From assembly GCF_017814915.1 (NCBI RefSeq), contig NZ_JAGIPZ010000013.1:53594-117593 (forward strand): a stretch of 64,000 bases of DNA, written 5' to 3'. This document shows, one piece after another, positions 34,688 to 45,467 of this stretch. The DNA comes from Herbaspirillum sp. LeCh32-8. GTDB lineage: Bacteria; Pseudomonadota; Gammaproteobacteria; Burkholderiales; Burkholderiaceae_D. Each line of letters opens with the position of its first letter. The stretch's first letter is position 1. A program made the translations under genes and the position numbers. The notes beneath the pieces are model-generated. The model was not told the DNA's origin. It searched no databases and saw only the letters and a list, made by a program, of their open reading frames with translations.

Positions 34688-35182
34688 ATGAAACTGCAAG
34701 GATCCTGCCACTGCGGCGCCGTCAGCTTCAGCCTGGAAAGCGACACGCCCTATCCCTATCAGCGCTGCTATTGCTCGATCTGCCGCAAGACCCAAGGCGG
34801 TGGCGGCTACGCCATCAACCTCGGCGGCGACTACCGTACCCTGAAGGTGCGCGGCCGCAAAGCCATCAGCATCTATCACGCACGCATGAAGGAGCCGGGC
34901 GACAAGCGTGCCCGCATCAGCACCGCACAACGCCATTTCTGTAGCAAGTGCGGCAGCGCGCTGTGGCTGTACAGCCCGGAATGGCCGGAGCTGGTGCACC
35001 CGTTCGCCTCGGCGATCGACACACCGCTGCCAGTGCCCCCGGAGCGCACGCACCTGCTTCTCGATTCCAAGGCGCCGTGGGTAGAAGTGGAGAAGAAGAA
35101 AAATGACAGGACGTTCCGGCACTTCCCCAAGGAGTCGCTGCTGGAGTGGCACCAGCGCCTGGGCTTGGCCAAGCGCGGATGA
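34688..35182 (+). CDS. GFA (glutathione-dependent formaldehyde-activating) family protein
   Basis: A 164-residue zinc-binding protein of the GFA fold. Zinc ligands are visible as CHCGAVSF (two Cys), CYCSICRK (two Cys plus one) and CSKCGSALW. GGAGAG precedes the ATG at about six bases. The family is named from a formaldehyde-glutathione activity that most members probably lack, so no reaction is assigned. It is a single gene between folK and the chemosensory cluster. Confidence 0.85.
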   Translation: MKLQGSCHCGAVSFSLESDTPYPYQRCYCSICRKTQGGGGYAINLGGDYRTLKVRGRKAISIYHARMKEPGDKRARISTAQRHFCSKCGSALWLYSPEWPELVHPFASAIDTPLPVPPERTHLLLDSKAPWVEVEKKKNDRTFRHFPKESLLEWHQRLGLAKRG

Positions 35183-35190
35183 GCTGATCG

Positions 35191-35229
35191 GCGCCGTTGG
35201 TCAGCGCCGTTGGTGAGCGCCGTTGGTCA
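35191..35229. repeat. Three tandem 13-bp repeats
   Basis: The unit GCGCCGTTGGTCA occurs three times head to tail, the middle copy with one change (C to G). It lies between the GFA stop and the end of the receiver-EAL gene. GCGCCGTTG is also in the last codons of that gene, so it may have arisen by slippage. Confidence 0.9.
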
Positions 35230-35259
35230 GCTTCGATAGTCAGCAGTCAGCGCGCCGCA

Positions 35260-36540
35260 TCAGACTGCGCCGTTGTTGGCGCCGTCGCCGGCGCCATCGC
35301 CCCCGGCCGGCAGCGGACGCAGTTCAGGCAGGCGGCGATGATGACCCTTGAGCCACAAGGGCAGCTCATTGGCCGGCATCGGCTTGGCGATCAGGTAGCC
35401 TTGGCCGATGTCGCAACCGAAACTCTGCAACAGGCGCCAGTCCTCCATGGTCTCGATGCCCTCGGCCACGGTCACCAGCTCAAGGCGGCTGGCCATGTCC
35501 AGCGCGGACTGCAGGATCACACGCAGGTTCTTGCGCTCATGCGCGCCGTGCACGAAGGAGCGATCAATCTTCAGCTCGGTGAAGGGAATGCGCGCCAGCT
35601 GCTGCATCGAGGAAAACCCGGTGCCGTAGTCGTCAATGGACAGCCCGAACCCCTTCAGCCGCAAGCGCGCCAGCATGCCCAATGAATTGCCCTTGTTGGC
35701 CACCACCGAACTCTCGGTGATTTCCAGCACCAGCCGGTCCGCCGGCACCGCATGGCGGTCCACCAGCTCGACGATGCGCTGCATGAAGTCCGGTTGCTCC
35801 AGCGACAGCGGCGACAAATTCACCGCCACCTTGATCGCCAGCCCGCGGCTGTGCCATACCGCGGCCTGCGCCATGACCTGCTCCATCATGCTCACCGTGA
35901 GGTCGTGGATCAGGCCGGTCTGCTCGGCCATGGGGATGAAGCGATCAGGCGGAATCATGCCGCGCTCGGGATGGATCCAGCGCGCCAGCGCTTCCACGCC
36001 TTTGAGGATGCCGGTCTGCACGTCGACCTTGGGCTGGTAGTACGGCACCACCTGGCCTTGCGCAATGGCGGCGGCGAGATCGGCCTCGCACATCGACGGA
36101 CCGGGATCGGCCTGCTTGCGCGCGTCGCTGCGGGCCGGCTTGAAGGTGCGCAGGGCCGATTGCAGCTTGTCCTGGTTAAGCGGCTTTTGCAGCGCCCCGA
36201 TGACGTGCATGCCCAGCGCCTGGATCATGGTCTCCACCGACAGCAGCAGCGAGGCCTCGCGGCTGGAGGCGACGATCAGCGGCATGCTCACGCCCTTGCT
36301 CTGCAGGTGCTGGATCAACTCGATGCCGTCCATGCCGGGCATCTCGAGATCGATCACCGCCAGGCCCGGCGGCAGCTTCAGCAGCGCCAGCAGATCCAGC
36401 GCCTCGTTGCCGTTGCCGGCTTCGTAGATCATGTCGATGCCCAGCTCGTGCAGCAGACCCACGGTGTGCTGTCGCTGCAGCGCGCTGTCGTCGACCACCA
36501 ACGCCGACTCGATCAGCTCATTCAGGTTCTCGGAAGCCAT
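35260..36540 (-). CDS. Receiver-EAL response regulator (c-di-GMP phosphodiesterase)
   Basis: A 426-residue protein with an N-terminal receiver ([11 protein letters not shown], phospho-acceptor Asp in [12 protein letters not shown], Lys in LQKPL) and an EAL domain from ~150 to 395. All EAL catalytic motifs are present: the motif EAL (GVEALARW), [30 protein letters not shown] and QGYLIAKPM, so hydrolysis of c-di-GMP is likely. The ATG at 36540 overlaps the end of cheB by 23 bases, showing translational coupling; a TTG at 36549 could also serve. The C-terminal tail is low complexity ([14 protein letters not shown]). It is the last gene of the chemosensory operon and a likely output. Confidence 0.93.
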   Translation of the reverse strand: MASENLNELIESALVVDDSALQRQHTVGLLHELGIDMIYEAGNGNEALDLLALLKLPPGLAVIDLEMPGMDGIELIQHLQSKGVSMPLIVASSREASLLLSVETMIQALGMHVIGALQKPLNQDKLQSALRTFKPARSDARKQADPGPSMCEADLAAAIAQGQVVPYYQPKVDVQTGILKGVEALARWIHPERGMIPPDRFIPMAEQTGLIHDLTVSMMEQVMAQAAVWHSRGLAIKVAVNLSPLSLEQPDFMQRIVELVDRHAVPADRLVLEITESSVVANKGNSLGMLARLRLKGFGLSIDDYGTGFSSMQQLARIPFTELKIDRSFVHGAHERKNLRVILQSALDMASRLELVTVAEGIETMEDWRLLQSFGCDIGQGYLIAKPMPANELPLWLKGHHRRLPELRPLPAGGDGAGDGANNGAV

Positions 36541-37723
36541 ATTGTTCAATCACAGCAGAAATGTTTTCAAGGGAGATGACGTCGCCGACGCCACCCAGCT
36601 GTATTGCTTCTTTCGGCATGCCGAAGACGATGCTGCTGCGCTCGTCCTGGGCATAGGTGGCGGCGCCGCGCTCCGCCATTTCCTTCAAGCCGCGGGCGCC
36701 GTCATCGCCCATGCCGGTCATGATGATGCCCACCGCATTGCTGCCGGCGGCCTTGGCCATCGATCGAAACAGCACATCCACCGACGGCTTGTGCCGGCTC
36801 ACCAGCGGACCGTCGATCACTTCCACGAAGTACTGCTGGCCATCGCGCTTGACCACCAGATGACGACCGCCCGGTGCGATCAGAACGCGTCCCGGCACCA
36901 CCAGGTCGAGGTGCTCGGCCTCCTTCACGTCCACCGGCGAGATCTTGTGCAGCCGCTCGGCGAAACTGCGGGTGAAACTCTCGGGCATGTGCTGCACCAC
37001 CACCACCCCGGGACTGCGCGAGCTCAGGCCGCCCAGCACGAGTTCCAGCGCCTGCGGCCCGCCGGTGGAAGCGCCGATGGCGACGATGCGTCCGGTCGTC
37101 GGATGGAAGGCATCGGCCGCGCCTGGCGCATCCAACACCGCGTCGGCGCTGTGCCTGCGCAAATCCACGATCCAGCCGTCATGATGGCGCAATTCGCGCG
37201 GGGGCGCCTTCGGCGCGCGCGTCTCGGCCCGGTGCCCAGACAGCGGCAGCTCGATCGGCTCGAACACTTGCTCCGGGGGCGTCATCGACACGGCGGCTGA
37301 AGCAGCGCCGACGCCATTGCGCGTCAACTGCGCCTGCGCCGCGGCGCGAATTGCATTGGCCAGGTCGGCCGAACTGTCCTGCAGGAAGTCCCGCACGCCC
37401 AGCGCCGGCTTGGCGATCACGCCTACCGCGCCGGCCGCCAGCGCGTCCATGGTGATATCGGCGCTGCCGTCGGTGCGCGCCGAGCAGATGATGACCGGCG
37501 TAGGACGCAGCGCCATGATCTGCTTCAGGAAGGTAATGCCGTCCATGCGCGGCATCTCGATATCGAGCACGATCACGTCCGGCCAATCCTGGCGCATCTT
37601 GCGCATGGCGAAGATGGGGTCGGACGCCGTGGCCACCACCTGGATGTCGCTGGTGGCGCTGAGCAGCTCCTGCATCAGCTGACGCACCACCGAGGAATCA
37701 TCGACCACCATCACCCGGATCAT
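36518..37723 (-). CDS. cheB: Chemotaxis methylesterase/glutamine deamidase CheB
   Basis: A 401-residue response regulator that removes methyl groups from receptors. The start [16 protein letters not shown] has AGGAGG six bases upstream; the longer frame is shadow. Receiver: VDD pair and phospho-acceptor in [12 protein letters not shown]. Linker (~145-205) is variable. The methylesterase domain has the Ser nucleophile in [11 protein letters not shown], the His in [11 protein letters not shown] and the Asp in [12 protein letters not shown]. It is downstream of cheR and overlaps the receiver-EAL gene. Confidence 0.95.
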   Translation of the reverse strand: MIRVMVVDDSSVVRQLMQELLSATSDIQVVATASDPIFAMRKMRQDWPDVIVLDIEMPRMDGITFLKQIMALRPTPVIICSARTDGSADITMDALAAGAVGVIAKPALGVRDFLQDSSADLANAIRAAAQAQLTRNGVGAASAAVSMTPPEQVFEPIELPLSGHRAETRAPKAPPRELRHHDGWIVDLRRHSADAVLDAPGAADAFHPTTGRIVAIGASTGGPQALELVLGGLSSRSPGVVVVQHMPESFTRSFAERLHKISPVDVKEAEHLDLVVPGRVLIAPGGRHLVVKRDGQQYFVEVIDGPLVSRHKPSVDVLFRSMAKAAGSNAVGIIMTGMGDDGARGLKEMAERGAATYAQDERSSIVFGMPKEAIQLGGVGDVISLENISAVIEQYGFREPE

Positions 37724-37817
37724 GGCGTCCTCCTGCCGCGCCCACCACCGCGCACGCAACGCTCCCCGCGCGGCCGGCGGCGCGATGCTGCAGCGAGAGT
37801 GTCCGGCGCGCGATTCA

Positions 37818-38645
37818 TTACGGCTTCCTGTAGATCGAGGGCGAATGCATTTCCAGCCCCAGGTCCATGCCATGCAGCGACTCCGAATGTCCGACAATCA
37901 GATGACCGCCTGGCCGCAGCCGCTTGATCACCGCGTTGAGCACCTGGATCTTGGTCGGGAAATCGAAATAGATAATGACGTTGCGCAAGAAAATCAGGTC
38001 GAACTGGCCATCGTCGAAGGCGTCCAGGTCGGTCAGGTTGCGCTGCGCGAATTCGACCTTGCGACGCAGCGCGCCTTCCACCAGGAAATGCCCCTCATAG
38101 GCATCGGTGCCGCGCAGGCAATAGCGCCGCAAATACGACGAAGGGATATTCTGCCCGCGCGCCATCGGGTACAGGCCGCGCCGCGCAAAGCTCAGCACCC
38201 GGGTGCTGATGTCAGAAGCGAACACCGACCAGTTGCCGACCGGACGATAATGGTCCAGCAGCATGGCCAGCGTGTAAGCCTCCTCCCCGGTCGAGCTGGC
38301 CGCGCTCCAGATCCGCAGTGCCTTGTCGCTGCCTAGGGTCGGCAGCAACTCCTTGGCGAGGAAATCGAAATGACTCTGCTCGCGGAAGAAATAGGTTTCG
38401 TTGGTGGTGATCAGATCGATCGCGCGTTGACGTTCTTCGGCGCCGTCATCGGCGACAATGAGCGCATGATACTGACTCATCTCGCGCAAGCCGAGCTCCT
38501 GCAGGCGTCCGCCAAGGCGACTTTGCAGCAGGGCCTTCTTGGAGACCGGCAGATGCAGACCGATATGACGCTTGAACAGCCGCTGGAACAGCAGCATGTC
38601 GTGGTCGCTGACTTCCTGGTCCACCAATGCAGGCCCGGTGTTCAT
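37818..38645 (-). CDS. cheR: Chemotaxis protein methyltransferase CheR
   Basis: A 275-residue S-adenosylmethionine-dependent enzyme methylating receptor glutamates. The N-terminal helical domain is followed by [17 protein letters not shown], the SAM motif [19 protein letters not shown], the Asp in [10 protein letters not shown], and [17 protein letters not shown] precedes the ATG. No TPR tail is present. It follows cheW after two bases and is separated from cheB by 94 bases. Receptors with docking pentapeptides are in the same genome (13305 and perhaps 40949). Confidence 0.95.
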   Translation of the reverse strand: MNTGPALVDQEVSDHDMLLFQRLFKRHIGLHLPVSKKALLQSRLGGRLQELGLREMSQYHALIVADDGAEERQRAIDLITTNETYFFREQSHFDFLAKELLPTLGSDKALRIWSAASSTGEEAYTLAMLLDHYRPVGNWSVFASDISTRVLSFARRGLYPMARGQNIPSSYLRRYCLRGTDAYEGHFLVEGALRRKVEFAQRNLTDLDAFDDGQFDLIFLRNVIIYFDFPTKIQVLNAVIKRLRPGGHLIVGHSESLHGMDLGLEMHSPSIYRKP

Positions 38646-38647
38646 CG

Positions 38648-39244
38648 CTACTCCTCCCTCCCTTGGGGGAGCCCTTCGGATCCCGCGCGCAGCGTGCGCT
38701 CCTCGCCGCCCAGCACGCCGTCCGAACTGATGCCCAAGAGACTGGCCAGTTCATCCACCGACAAGGCCCTGGGTACATCCAGCACCACCACGAAGCGCTC
38801 GTTGATGTTGATCATGCCCTCGATGAAATCGGCGCGAATGCCGGCGCCGAACGACGGACGCGGCTCGATGCGATCGGCCTCGACGGTGAGCACCGCGCTG
38901 ACGGCGTCCACCATCACGCCCAGCAACAACTGCTGTTCTTCCTGAACCAACTCCATGATGATCACGCAGGTGCGCTTGGCCACCACCGTAGGCGCGCGCC
39001 CGAAGCGCACCGCCAGGTCAATCACCGGCACCACCGATCCGCGCAGGTTGATCACTCCACGTAGAAAGCTGGGCATCAGCGGCACCTCGGTGAGGCCGCC
39101 AAACTCGATGATTTCGCGGATGCTCTCGATGGGCATCGCAAAGCTCTCGGCGCCGACCAGGAAGGTCAGGAACTGGTGGGTTTCCACCACCTCTTCCTGC
39201 TGGCGTTTCTTCTGGAAAGCGCCGTTCAACGACACGCTAGGCAT
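38648..39244 (-). CDS. cheW: Chemotaxis coupling protein CheW
   Basis: A 198-residue adaptor linking receptors to CheA. The two SH3-like subdomains are recognised by FLVGAESFAMPIESIREI, FLRGVINLRGSVVPVIDLA and GVMVDAVSAVLTVEAD. A ~18-residue N-terminal extension and a Glu/Gly-rich C-terminal tail (VLGGEERTLRAGSEG) exceed the typical ~165 residues. The stop lies two bases before cheR. Confidence 0.93.
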   Translation of the reverse strand: MPSVSLNGAFQKKRQQEEVVETHQFLTFLVGAESFAMPIESIREIIEFGGLTEVPLMPSFLRGVINLRGSVVPVIDLAVRFGRAPTVVAKRTCVIIMELVQEEQQLLLGVMVDAVSAVLTVEADRIEPRPSFGAGIRADFIEGMININERFVVVLDVPRALSVDELASLLGISSDGVLGGEERTLRAGSEGLPQGREE

Positions 39245-39292
39245 TGCTTGCCCTCCTTGCTGATACGGTTTGCATCATGTTGCGTTCCATGT

Positions 39293-40876
39293 TCACATCG
39301 ACTCCAGCGCCGCGCCCGGCGCCACGGCCGGCGGCAGCGACAAGCCGCGATTGTTGCGATGCTGGTCGCGCGCGCCCGCATGGCGCTCGCCCAGCGAAAA
39401 GTAATGCATCATCTCGCGCAGGTTGATCGCCTGCGCGTTCAATTCCTCGGAGGTCGACGATAGCTCCTCCGACGCCGCGGCGTTGAGCTGCGCGGCCTGC
39501 GAAATCTGTCCGACCGCCTTGTTGATTTGCAGCAGTCCGGAATTCTGTTCGCGCGCCGAGAAGGAAATATCATCGACCAGGTCTGCGGTACGGCGAATCG
39601 CCGGCAGCATGTCGTCAAGCATTTCGCCGGCGCGCTCGGCCAGCGTCACGCTGCGCGCGGCGACCTCGACGATCTCCTGCGCTGCTGCCTGCGAACGTTC
39701 GGCCAGCTTGCGCACCTCGCCTGCCACCACCGCGAAGCCGCGTCCGTGTTCGCCGGCACGCGCCGCCTCGATGGAAGCATTGAGCGCCAGCAGATTGGTC
39801 TGGTAGGCGATCTCGTCGATCACGCCGATGCGGCTGGCGATGGTGCGCATGGCCTCGATGGTCTCCCGCACCACCTGCGCGCTGGCCTCCGCCGCCCGCG
39901 CTGAATCGCCGGCGATCTCGTTGGTCTTGTGCGCGCCGTCGCTGTTGTGACTGACCGTGGCCGTGATCTGCTCGACCACGGAACTGGTCTCTTCGGCATT
40001 GGAAGCCTGGCCGGAAGAGTTCGCGCTCAGGTGCTGCGCCGCCTCCGACAATTGGGCCGAGGCGCTGGCCAGCATGCCGATCGACGTCTTCACTTCATGC
40101 AGCACATTGTTCAAACGCTCCATCATCTGCTGCGCGCTGTCGAGCATGCTGCCGCGCCCCAGCGGCGAGATATGAAAGCGCACCGTCAGGTCGCCTTCGG
40201 CCGCGCGCTTCAAGGCCCGCATCGCCTCGCCCGGATCGCCGCCAATCTGGCGCGCCAGCACGTAGCGCATCCAGATGCCCAGCCCCAGCGCGAGCGCCAT
40301 GGCCAACGAGGTGACGGCAAGCATGCTGGTCATGTTGTCGCGCTCGAGCATGTCGGCGCGGGTTTTGTTCACGCCGGCCTGGCGCACGTTCTCGTCGGTC
40401 AGCGCCTGCAACTGGTCGCGCACCCGCCCGGACTGCTCCTGCACCCGGGCAACGGCTTCGATTGCCATCGTGCCGGCCATCAGCGGCGTGACGGCCAGTT
40501 CGATCAGGCGGCGATAGTCGGCCAGCAGCTGCTCGCACTGTCGCTGCTGCACCGCCTCCAGCTCGGAAAGGATTGTCGTCCCCTTGTAGGCGGCGAAGGC
40601 CTTGTCCATGTCGGCCACGCCGGTGCGCACCCGCGCAGCCAAGCTTGCACGATCGGCGGCGGCGTTGGCTCGCTGCAGCAGGACCACGTTCAGCGAAATC
40701 GCCTGCGCGTTCTTGCGGGTATCGTTCAGGTTGACGATGGTCAGCAGATTGGAGACGTAAATCTCCTGCAGCAGGCGGTTGACCCGACTGAGGTTGTACG
40801 CCCCCTCCATCCCTACCCCGAGGGTGATCAAGGCTCCCACCACGAAGAACACGGCCAGCTTGTTCGACAGTTTCAT
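39293..40876 (-). CDS. Methyl-accepting chemotaxis protein
   Basis: A 527-residue chemoreceptor. The start [11 protein letters not shown] has AGAGG upstream. TM1 is [18 protein letters not shown]; a four-helix periplasmic domain (~35-185) resembles 4HB sensors; TM2 is near [20 protein letters not shown]; then HAMP ([21 protein letters not shown]) and the cytoplasmic hairpin with [22 protein letters not shown]. There is no docking pentapeptide; the tail ends ALESM. It shares the tip sequence class with the next receptor. The ligand is unknown. Confidence 0.93.
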   Translation of the reverse strand: MKLSNKLAVFFVVGALITLGVGMEGAYNLSRVNRLLQEIYVSNLLTIVNLNDTRKNAQAISLNVVLLQRANAAADRASLAARVRTGVADMDKAFAAYKGTTILSELEAVQQRQCEQLLADYRRLIELAVTPLMAGTMAIEAVARVQEQSGRVRDQLQALTDENVRQAGVNKTRADMLERDNMTSMLAVTSLAMALALGLGIWMRYVLARQIGGDPGEAMRALKRAAEGDLTVRFHISPLGRGSMLDSAQQMMERLNNVLHEVKTSIGMLASASAQLSEAAQHLSANSSGQASNAEETSSVVEQITATVSHNSDGAHKTNEIAGDSARAAEASAQVVRETIEAMRTIASRIGVIDEIAYQTNLLALNASIEAARAGEHGRGFAVVAGEVRKLAERSQAAAQEIVEVAARSVTLAERAGEMLDDMLPAIRRTADLVDDISFSAREQNSGLLQINKAVGQISQAAQLNAAASEELSSTSEELNAQAINLREMMHYFSLGERHAGARDQHRNNRGLSLPPAVAPGAALESM

Positions 40877-40948
40877 GACGACCTCTTTGCGTTTCACCGG
40901 TCGGGATCCTCCCCCGTCTCCGGCCCCCAGGAACGCGCCGACGGCGCA

Positions 40949-42739
40949 TTAAAAGCGCTTGAACGACGATTCGTCTATCGGTGGCTGGCCGTCGGCGCCA
41001 TCGAGCATCGACAGCCGGCGCACATTCGCCTCTGCGCCGATGTTGGGCTTCTGGTTCACCACCGTGGCCTCCGGACGAGGCGGCTTCTTGCGCGCCTCGC
41101 CGACACGGAAGAACTGCATCAGATCCTGCAGGTGCATGGCCTGCGCGCTCATCTCTTCCGACGTCGCCGACAATTCTTCGGAAGCCGACGCCGTCATCTG
41201 CGTGGTTTGCGCCATCTGGTGCACGGCGTTGTTGATCAGCTCCAGGCCGGCCGACTGTTCGTTGGAGGCCGCCGAGATCTCCTGCACCAGGTCGGCGGTC
41301 TTGCGAATCGACGGCACCATCTGGTTGAGCAGCCCCCCCGCCTTCTCCGCCAGCCCCACGCTTTGCTCGGCCACCGCGATGATTTCCTGCGCCGCCGTCT
41401 GCGAGCGCTCGGCCAGCTTGCGCACTTCGGCCGCCACCACGGCAAACCCCTTGCCATGCTCGCCGGCGCGCGCCGCTTCGATCGCTGCATTCAGCGCCAG
41501 CAGGTTGGTCTGGTAGGCAATGTCGTCGATGATGCCGATCTTGCTGGCGATCTGCTTCATCGCCAATACCGTCTCGCGCACCGCCTCGCCGCCTTCGGTG
41601 GCGGCGCTGGCGGACTGGCTGGCGATGCTGTCTGTGGTGCGCGCGTTCTCGGCATTCTGGGCGATGGTGGCGGTGATCTGCTCTACCGATGCACTGGTCT
41701 CCTCGACGTTGGAGGCCTGCTGCGAGGCCGTGTGCGAGAGCGCCTGCGAGGACGAGGAAATCTGCTCGGAGGCCGAGGCCAGTGAGCTGGCGGTGCCGCC
41801 GACGTCGCCGATCACGTCGGTCCATTTATTGACCATCTGCTGGGTGCTGTAGAGCACGCTGACCTTGTCCTTCTTGTGCAGCGGCACGGCCACCGTCAGG
41901 TCGCCCTCGGCCACCCGGCGCAGCACGCTCATGGCGTCGCGCGGCTCGCCGCCGATCTGCGAGCGGATGGTGTAGTAGGCGAACCAGAGGCAGGCGAACA
42001 GCACCAGCACCGACGCCGCCAGCAGCCAGAAGATCTTGCGCTCGAGGTCCGCATAGTCATACTGGGCGCGCTCCACCTTGGCCTGGGTGCGCTCGTCGAC
42101 CAGGCGCAGGAAGTCGTTGATCGGGCTCATCACCTTGCCGAACAGGCTGCGATAGGTCTGGTCGAACACCAGCTCCTGCGCCATCGCCTGGTTGGGCGCG
42201 CCGACCACGGTGAACTTGCCCTCGCCGTCGTCGAACTCACCCTTGACGGCGTGAAAGGCGGTGATGTCGATCTTGGAGAGCTGATCGGCCACGCCGAGCG
42301 CCTCCTGCATCTTGGCCAGCTCCTGCTCGGTGAAACCGGACTGCTTCATCAGCGCCACCAGCGGCACCGGCTTGGCGCCGTTCTCGGCCGGCAGCTTGCG
42401 CGCGCTGACCAGGTCCCAGTTGAAGCGATCGTAGTTCTTCGGACGGGCCTGCTTGCCGTTACGGATGTCCATGATCATGTGGTAGCGATCCTCGTCGTTG
42501 GGATCGCCCGTGGTGACATAGGCGCGCGCAAACTTGGTCATGTCCTCGGTCGTGCGGCGCAGCTCGTTGGCCAGCGCCGTGGAGGTATAGCGCGACTCAT
42601 GCGCCCGCTCCAGCGCCAGGTTGGCGTCCTTGAGCGCGCCGGTCAGGCTGACCACTACCGCCACGAGCAGCGAGAGCACCAGCGCCAGCCAGATAAAAAG
42701 CTGTTTGATGCTCATCCTGTGGGTCATCGTCGTTTGCAT
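40949..42739 (-). CDS. Methyl-accepting chemotaxis protein with large periplasmic domain
   Basis: A 596-residue chemoreceptor. TM1 is [20 protein letters not shown] and TM2 is [20 protein letters not shown], enclosing ~200 residues of periplasmic sensor. HAMP follows ([20 protein letters not shown]) and the tip is [18 protein letters not shown]. The C terminus SSFKRF loosely fits the x-[HFYW]-x-x-[HFYW] CheR/CheB-docking pattern after a Pro-rich tether. GGGGGAAAA precedes the ATG. It lies between cheA and the second receptor. Confidence 0.93.
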   Translation of the reverse strand: MQTTMTHRMSIKQLFIWLALVLSLLVAVVVSLTGALKDANLALERAHESRYTSTALANELRRTTEDMTKFARAYVTTGDPNDEDRYHMIMDIRNGKQARPKNYDRFNWDLVSARKLPAENGAKPVPLVALMKQSGFTEQELAKMQEALGVADQLSKIDITAFHAVKGEFDDGEGKFTVVGAPNQAMAQELVFDQTYRSLFGKVMSPINDFLRLVDERTQAKVERAQYDYADLERKIFWLLAASVLVLFACLWFAYYTIRSQIGGEPRDAMSVLRRVAEGDLTVAVPLHKKDKVSVLYSTQQMVNKWTDVIGDVGGTASSLASASEQISSSSQALSHTASQQASNVEETSASVEQITATIAQNAENARTTDSIASQSASAATEGGEAVRETVLAMKQIASKIGIIDDIAYQTNLLALNAAIEAARAGEHGKGFAVVAAEVRKLAERSQTAAQEIIAVAEQSVGLAEKAGGLLNQMVPSIRKTADLVQEISAASNEQSAGLELINNAVHQMAQTTQMTASASEELSATSEEMSAQAMHLQDLMQFFRVGEARKKPPRPEATVVNQKPNIGAEANVRRLSMLDGADGQPPIDESSFKRF

Positions 42740-42766
42740 GGTTTTTCCCCCTGTACCGGCTCTCGC

Positions 42767-45094
42767 TTATTGTTCCGACGCCACGCCGCGTTCAGGCTGC
42801 GGCGCTGCATGATTCTGTTCGTGTTGCTGCGTGTATTGCACCAGATGCGGAATGTCGATGATCAGCGCCACCCGGCCGTCGCCCAGGATGGTGGAACCCG
42901 ACAAACCCTTGACCTTGCCGAACAGCCGGCCCAGCGGCTTGATCACGGCCTGGCATTCGCCCAGCAGGCCATCCACCAGCAGCCCCGCGCGTTGCTGGCC
43001 GTATTGCACGATCACCAGGCTGCGGCGGCCCTTCGCGCGCGCGGGCAAGTCGAACAGTTCGCGCAGGTTGACGAACGGCAGCGGCTCGTCGCGCACCGAA
43101 ATGATGTTGTGCTCAGGCCATTGCGCCGGCATATCGATGCACTCCACCACCATGTCCAGCGGGATCACGAACACGGCATTGCCGACCACCACCTGGAAGC
43201 CGGAGATGATCGCCAGCGTCAGCGGCAGGCGCACCCGCACCACCGTGCCGCGCCCGGGTTCGGTATCGATCGCCACCTCGCCGTGCAACGCGTCGATGTT
43301 GCGTTTGACCACGTCCATGCCCACGCCGCGCCCCGACAGTGCGGTCACCTGGCGCGCCGTAGAGAAGCCCGGCTCGAACACGAAACGATAGATCTCGGCG
43401 TCGCTGAGATCGACGTCGGCGGTGGTCAGGCCACGTGCGATCGCGTTGGTGAGAATGCGCTCGCGATCCATGCCGCGGCCGTCGTCCATCACCTCAATCA
43501 CCACGCTGCCGGACTCATGCGTCGCGTTCAGTCGCAGCGTGGCGCGCGGCTCCTTGCCGGCGGCGATGCGTTCGGCGGCGGGCTCGATGCCGTGGTCGAT
43601 GGCGTTGCGCACGATGTGCATGAGCGGGTCGGCGATGCGCTCGATCATCGACTTGTCGAGCTCGGTATCGGAGCCGGTCATGACCAGCTCGATGTCCTTC
43701 TCCATGTCGCGCGCGAAGTCGCGCACGATGCGCGGGAAGCGCTGGAACACCTCATTGATCTGCACCATGCGCAGCGTCAGCGCCGCATCGCGGATCTGCT
43801 CCATCAGCGTATCGATGGCCTGGGTCGCCTCCTCGAACTGGGCGTCCTTGCGGCGCCGCGCGATCAGGCGCGCACTGGCGCCGGCGATCACCAGTTCACC
43901 CACGAGGTCGATCAGTTGATCCAGTTTGGAGACTTCGATCTTGATGAATTTCTGCTCTTGCGTGCGCCGCTCTTCCAGCGGACGCGGCCGGCTGTCCCAA
44001 CCTTCGGCCACCGCGCCCGATGCACGGATCGCCGCTGCGACAGGCGCTTTCTGCAGCGGCTCGTCAATCGCCAACACCGCCGCCAGCGCACCGGCCAGCA
44101 CCGGCTCGAGCACGGCGTCGTCGGCGCCACCGCACAGGGCCAGCCACTCCTGCTCAAGCAATGCGCCGTGACCCAGCCACATGCGCCCCAATGCGGCCGC
44201 GTCCTGCTCGCCCAAGCGCGCCAGCACCGTCGCGTAACTGAGCAAGGGACTGGCCGGCGGCAGGATCTCGATACGGCTGTCGTCGCGCACGAACTCGAAG
44301 ACATTCTCCAGCGTCTGCCGGGTCGAGTCCGACACCAGGCAGATCTCCAAGCCCAGGTAGCAGCTCTCGGCATCCATCTCGGCCGCCTCGGGCATACGCT
44401 CCATTACCGGCATGATGGCCACGATGCGGCCCAGCGTGCGCAGGTAATGCAGGAAGGATAGCGGGTCCAGGCCGTCGCGCAGGACGTTTTCGTTGAACTG
44501 CAGCGACAGGTGCCAGTAGGGATTGGAGGCCACCACGTCCTCGCCGATGGCGGCCAGCCATGGGGAAGCAGGCGGCGATGATTCGGATGCGAAAATCGGC
44601 GCCGGCTCGGCATTGCCATCGTCGGCTTGCCCCGCCGGCCCGGGCGGCTGCGCGGCCTCCTCGGTTGCCTGCTCCTGCGCAGCTAGCGCGGCGTTCTTTT
44701 CGGCGCGGCGCGACATCGCGTTGAGCTCGGCTTCCAACGCCTGGCGTCGCGCCAGGTTGGGCTCCTGTTCTTCCTCGCGACGTTCGATGGCATCGACCAG
44801 TTCACCCACGTAGTCGCCGCATTGCAGTAGCAGCGACATCATGTGGTCGTTCAGCGGCAGCTCTTCGTTGCGCACCTTGTCCAGCACATGTTCGACCAGA
44901 TGCGTGAACTGCACGATGCTGTCGAAGGCGAACAGGCCGGCCGAGCCCTTGATGGTGTGGGCGGCGCGGAAGATGGCGTTGACCGTGTCCTTGCCCGGCC
45001 CTTCCATCTCGATTTGCAACAACGCAGCCTCCATCGCCACCAGCAGTTCGCGGGCTTCCTGGACAACGGCGTCGCGGGCGGAGTCCTTTTTCAT
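42767..45094 (-). CDS. cheA: Chemotaxis sensor kinase CheA
   Basis: A 775-residue kinase. P1 carries the phosphorylated His46 in RAAHTIKGSAGLFAF. A Gln/Glu-rich linker leads to a second domain with WHLSLQFNENVLRDGLDPLS, a CheA-associated region probably binding a response regulator. P3 dimerisation helices (KLDQLIDLVGELVIAGA), the P4 ATPase (IVRNAIDHGIE, DDGRGMDRERI, GRGVGMDVVKRNIDAL) and the P5 CheW-like domain follow. All ATPase boxes look intact. It overlaps the STAS gene by four bases, so kinase and STAS protein are made together. Confidence 0.95.
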   Translation of the reverse strand: MKKDSARDAVVQEARELLVAMEAALLQIEMEGPGKDTVNAIFRAAHTIKGSAGLFAFDSIVQFTHLVEHVLDKVRNEELPLNDHMMSLLLQCGDYVGELVDAIERREEEQEPNLARRQALEAELNAMSRRAEKNAALAAQEQATEEAAQPPGPAGQADDGNAEPAPIFASESSPPASPWLAAIGEDVVASNPYWHLSLQFNENVLRDGLDPLSFLHYLRTLGRIVAIMPVMERMPEAAEMDAESCYLGLEICLVSDSTRQTLENVFEFVRDDSRIEILPPASPLLSYATVLARLGEQDAAALGRMWLGHGALLEQEWLALCGGADDAVLEPVLAGALAAVLAIDEPLQKAPVAAAIRASGAVAEGWDSRPRPLEERRTQEQKFIKIEVSKLDQLIDLVGELVIAGASARLIARRRKDAQFEEATQAIDTLMEQIRDAALTLRMVQINEVFQRFPRIVRDFARDMEKDIELVMTGSDTELDKSMIERIADPLMHIVRNAIDHGIEPAAERIAAGKEPRATLRLNATHESGSVVIEVMDDGRGMDRERILTNAIARGLTTADVDLSDAEIYRFVFEPGFSTARQVTALSGRGVGMDVVKRNIDALHGEVAIDTEPGRGTVVRVRLPLTLAIISGFQVVVGNAVFVIPLDMVVECIDMPAQWPEHNIISVRDEPLPFVNLRELFDLPARAKGRRSLVIVQYGQQRAGLLVDGLLGECQAVIKPLGRLFGKVKGLSGSTILGDGRVALIIDIPHLVQYTQQHEQNHAAPQPERGVASEQ

Positions 45095-45420
45095 GCAGCC
45101 GCTTCCGCCTGCGGCGCGCTGTCGGCGCCGAACATCTCGTGCAACTGCAGCAGGTCGAATACGGCCAGCGCCGCCGGGCTGAACGCCGACACCTCGATCG
45201 CGCGCCCGCTGCGGCGAATCTCGCGCTGCAGCAACAGCAGCAGCTGCACCCCGGCGGTGTCGATCTCGTCGACTGCCGACAGGTCCAGCGACAGCGTGTG
45301 CTGCACGTGCGACAGCATGTGCAACAGCTCGGGCTTGCGTTCGGCAGCCTGGAAAATGGTCAGCTCACCGCCGAGGGCGAGTTGCAGGTTGCCATTGTTC
45401 GCGGTGTACTTGAGCGGCAT
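45091..45420 (-). CDS. STAS domain protein in the chemosensory operon
   Basis: A 109-residue single STAS domain (MPLKYTANNGNLQLALGGELTI at the start). The site that is a phosphorylatable Ser in anti-anti-sigma factors reads DEIDTAGVQLLLLL, with Thr in its place, so partner switching by phosphorylation is possible but not certain. A ten-residue Ala-rich tail ends it. It overlaps cheA by four bases and follows cheY by 47. STAS proteins in chemosensory operons are not part of classic flagellar systems, so it points to an additional output. Confidence 0.88.
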   Translation of the reverse strand: MPLKYTANNGNLQLALGGELTIFQAAERKPELLHMLSHVQHTLSLDLSAVDEIDTAGVQLLLLLQREIRRSGRAIEVSAFSPAALAVFDLLQLHEMFGADSAPQAEAAA

Positions 45421-45467
45421 GGTAAAACTCTCGGCGCTTTCTTTCGTGTTGGCGTTCCGGTGCGCCC

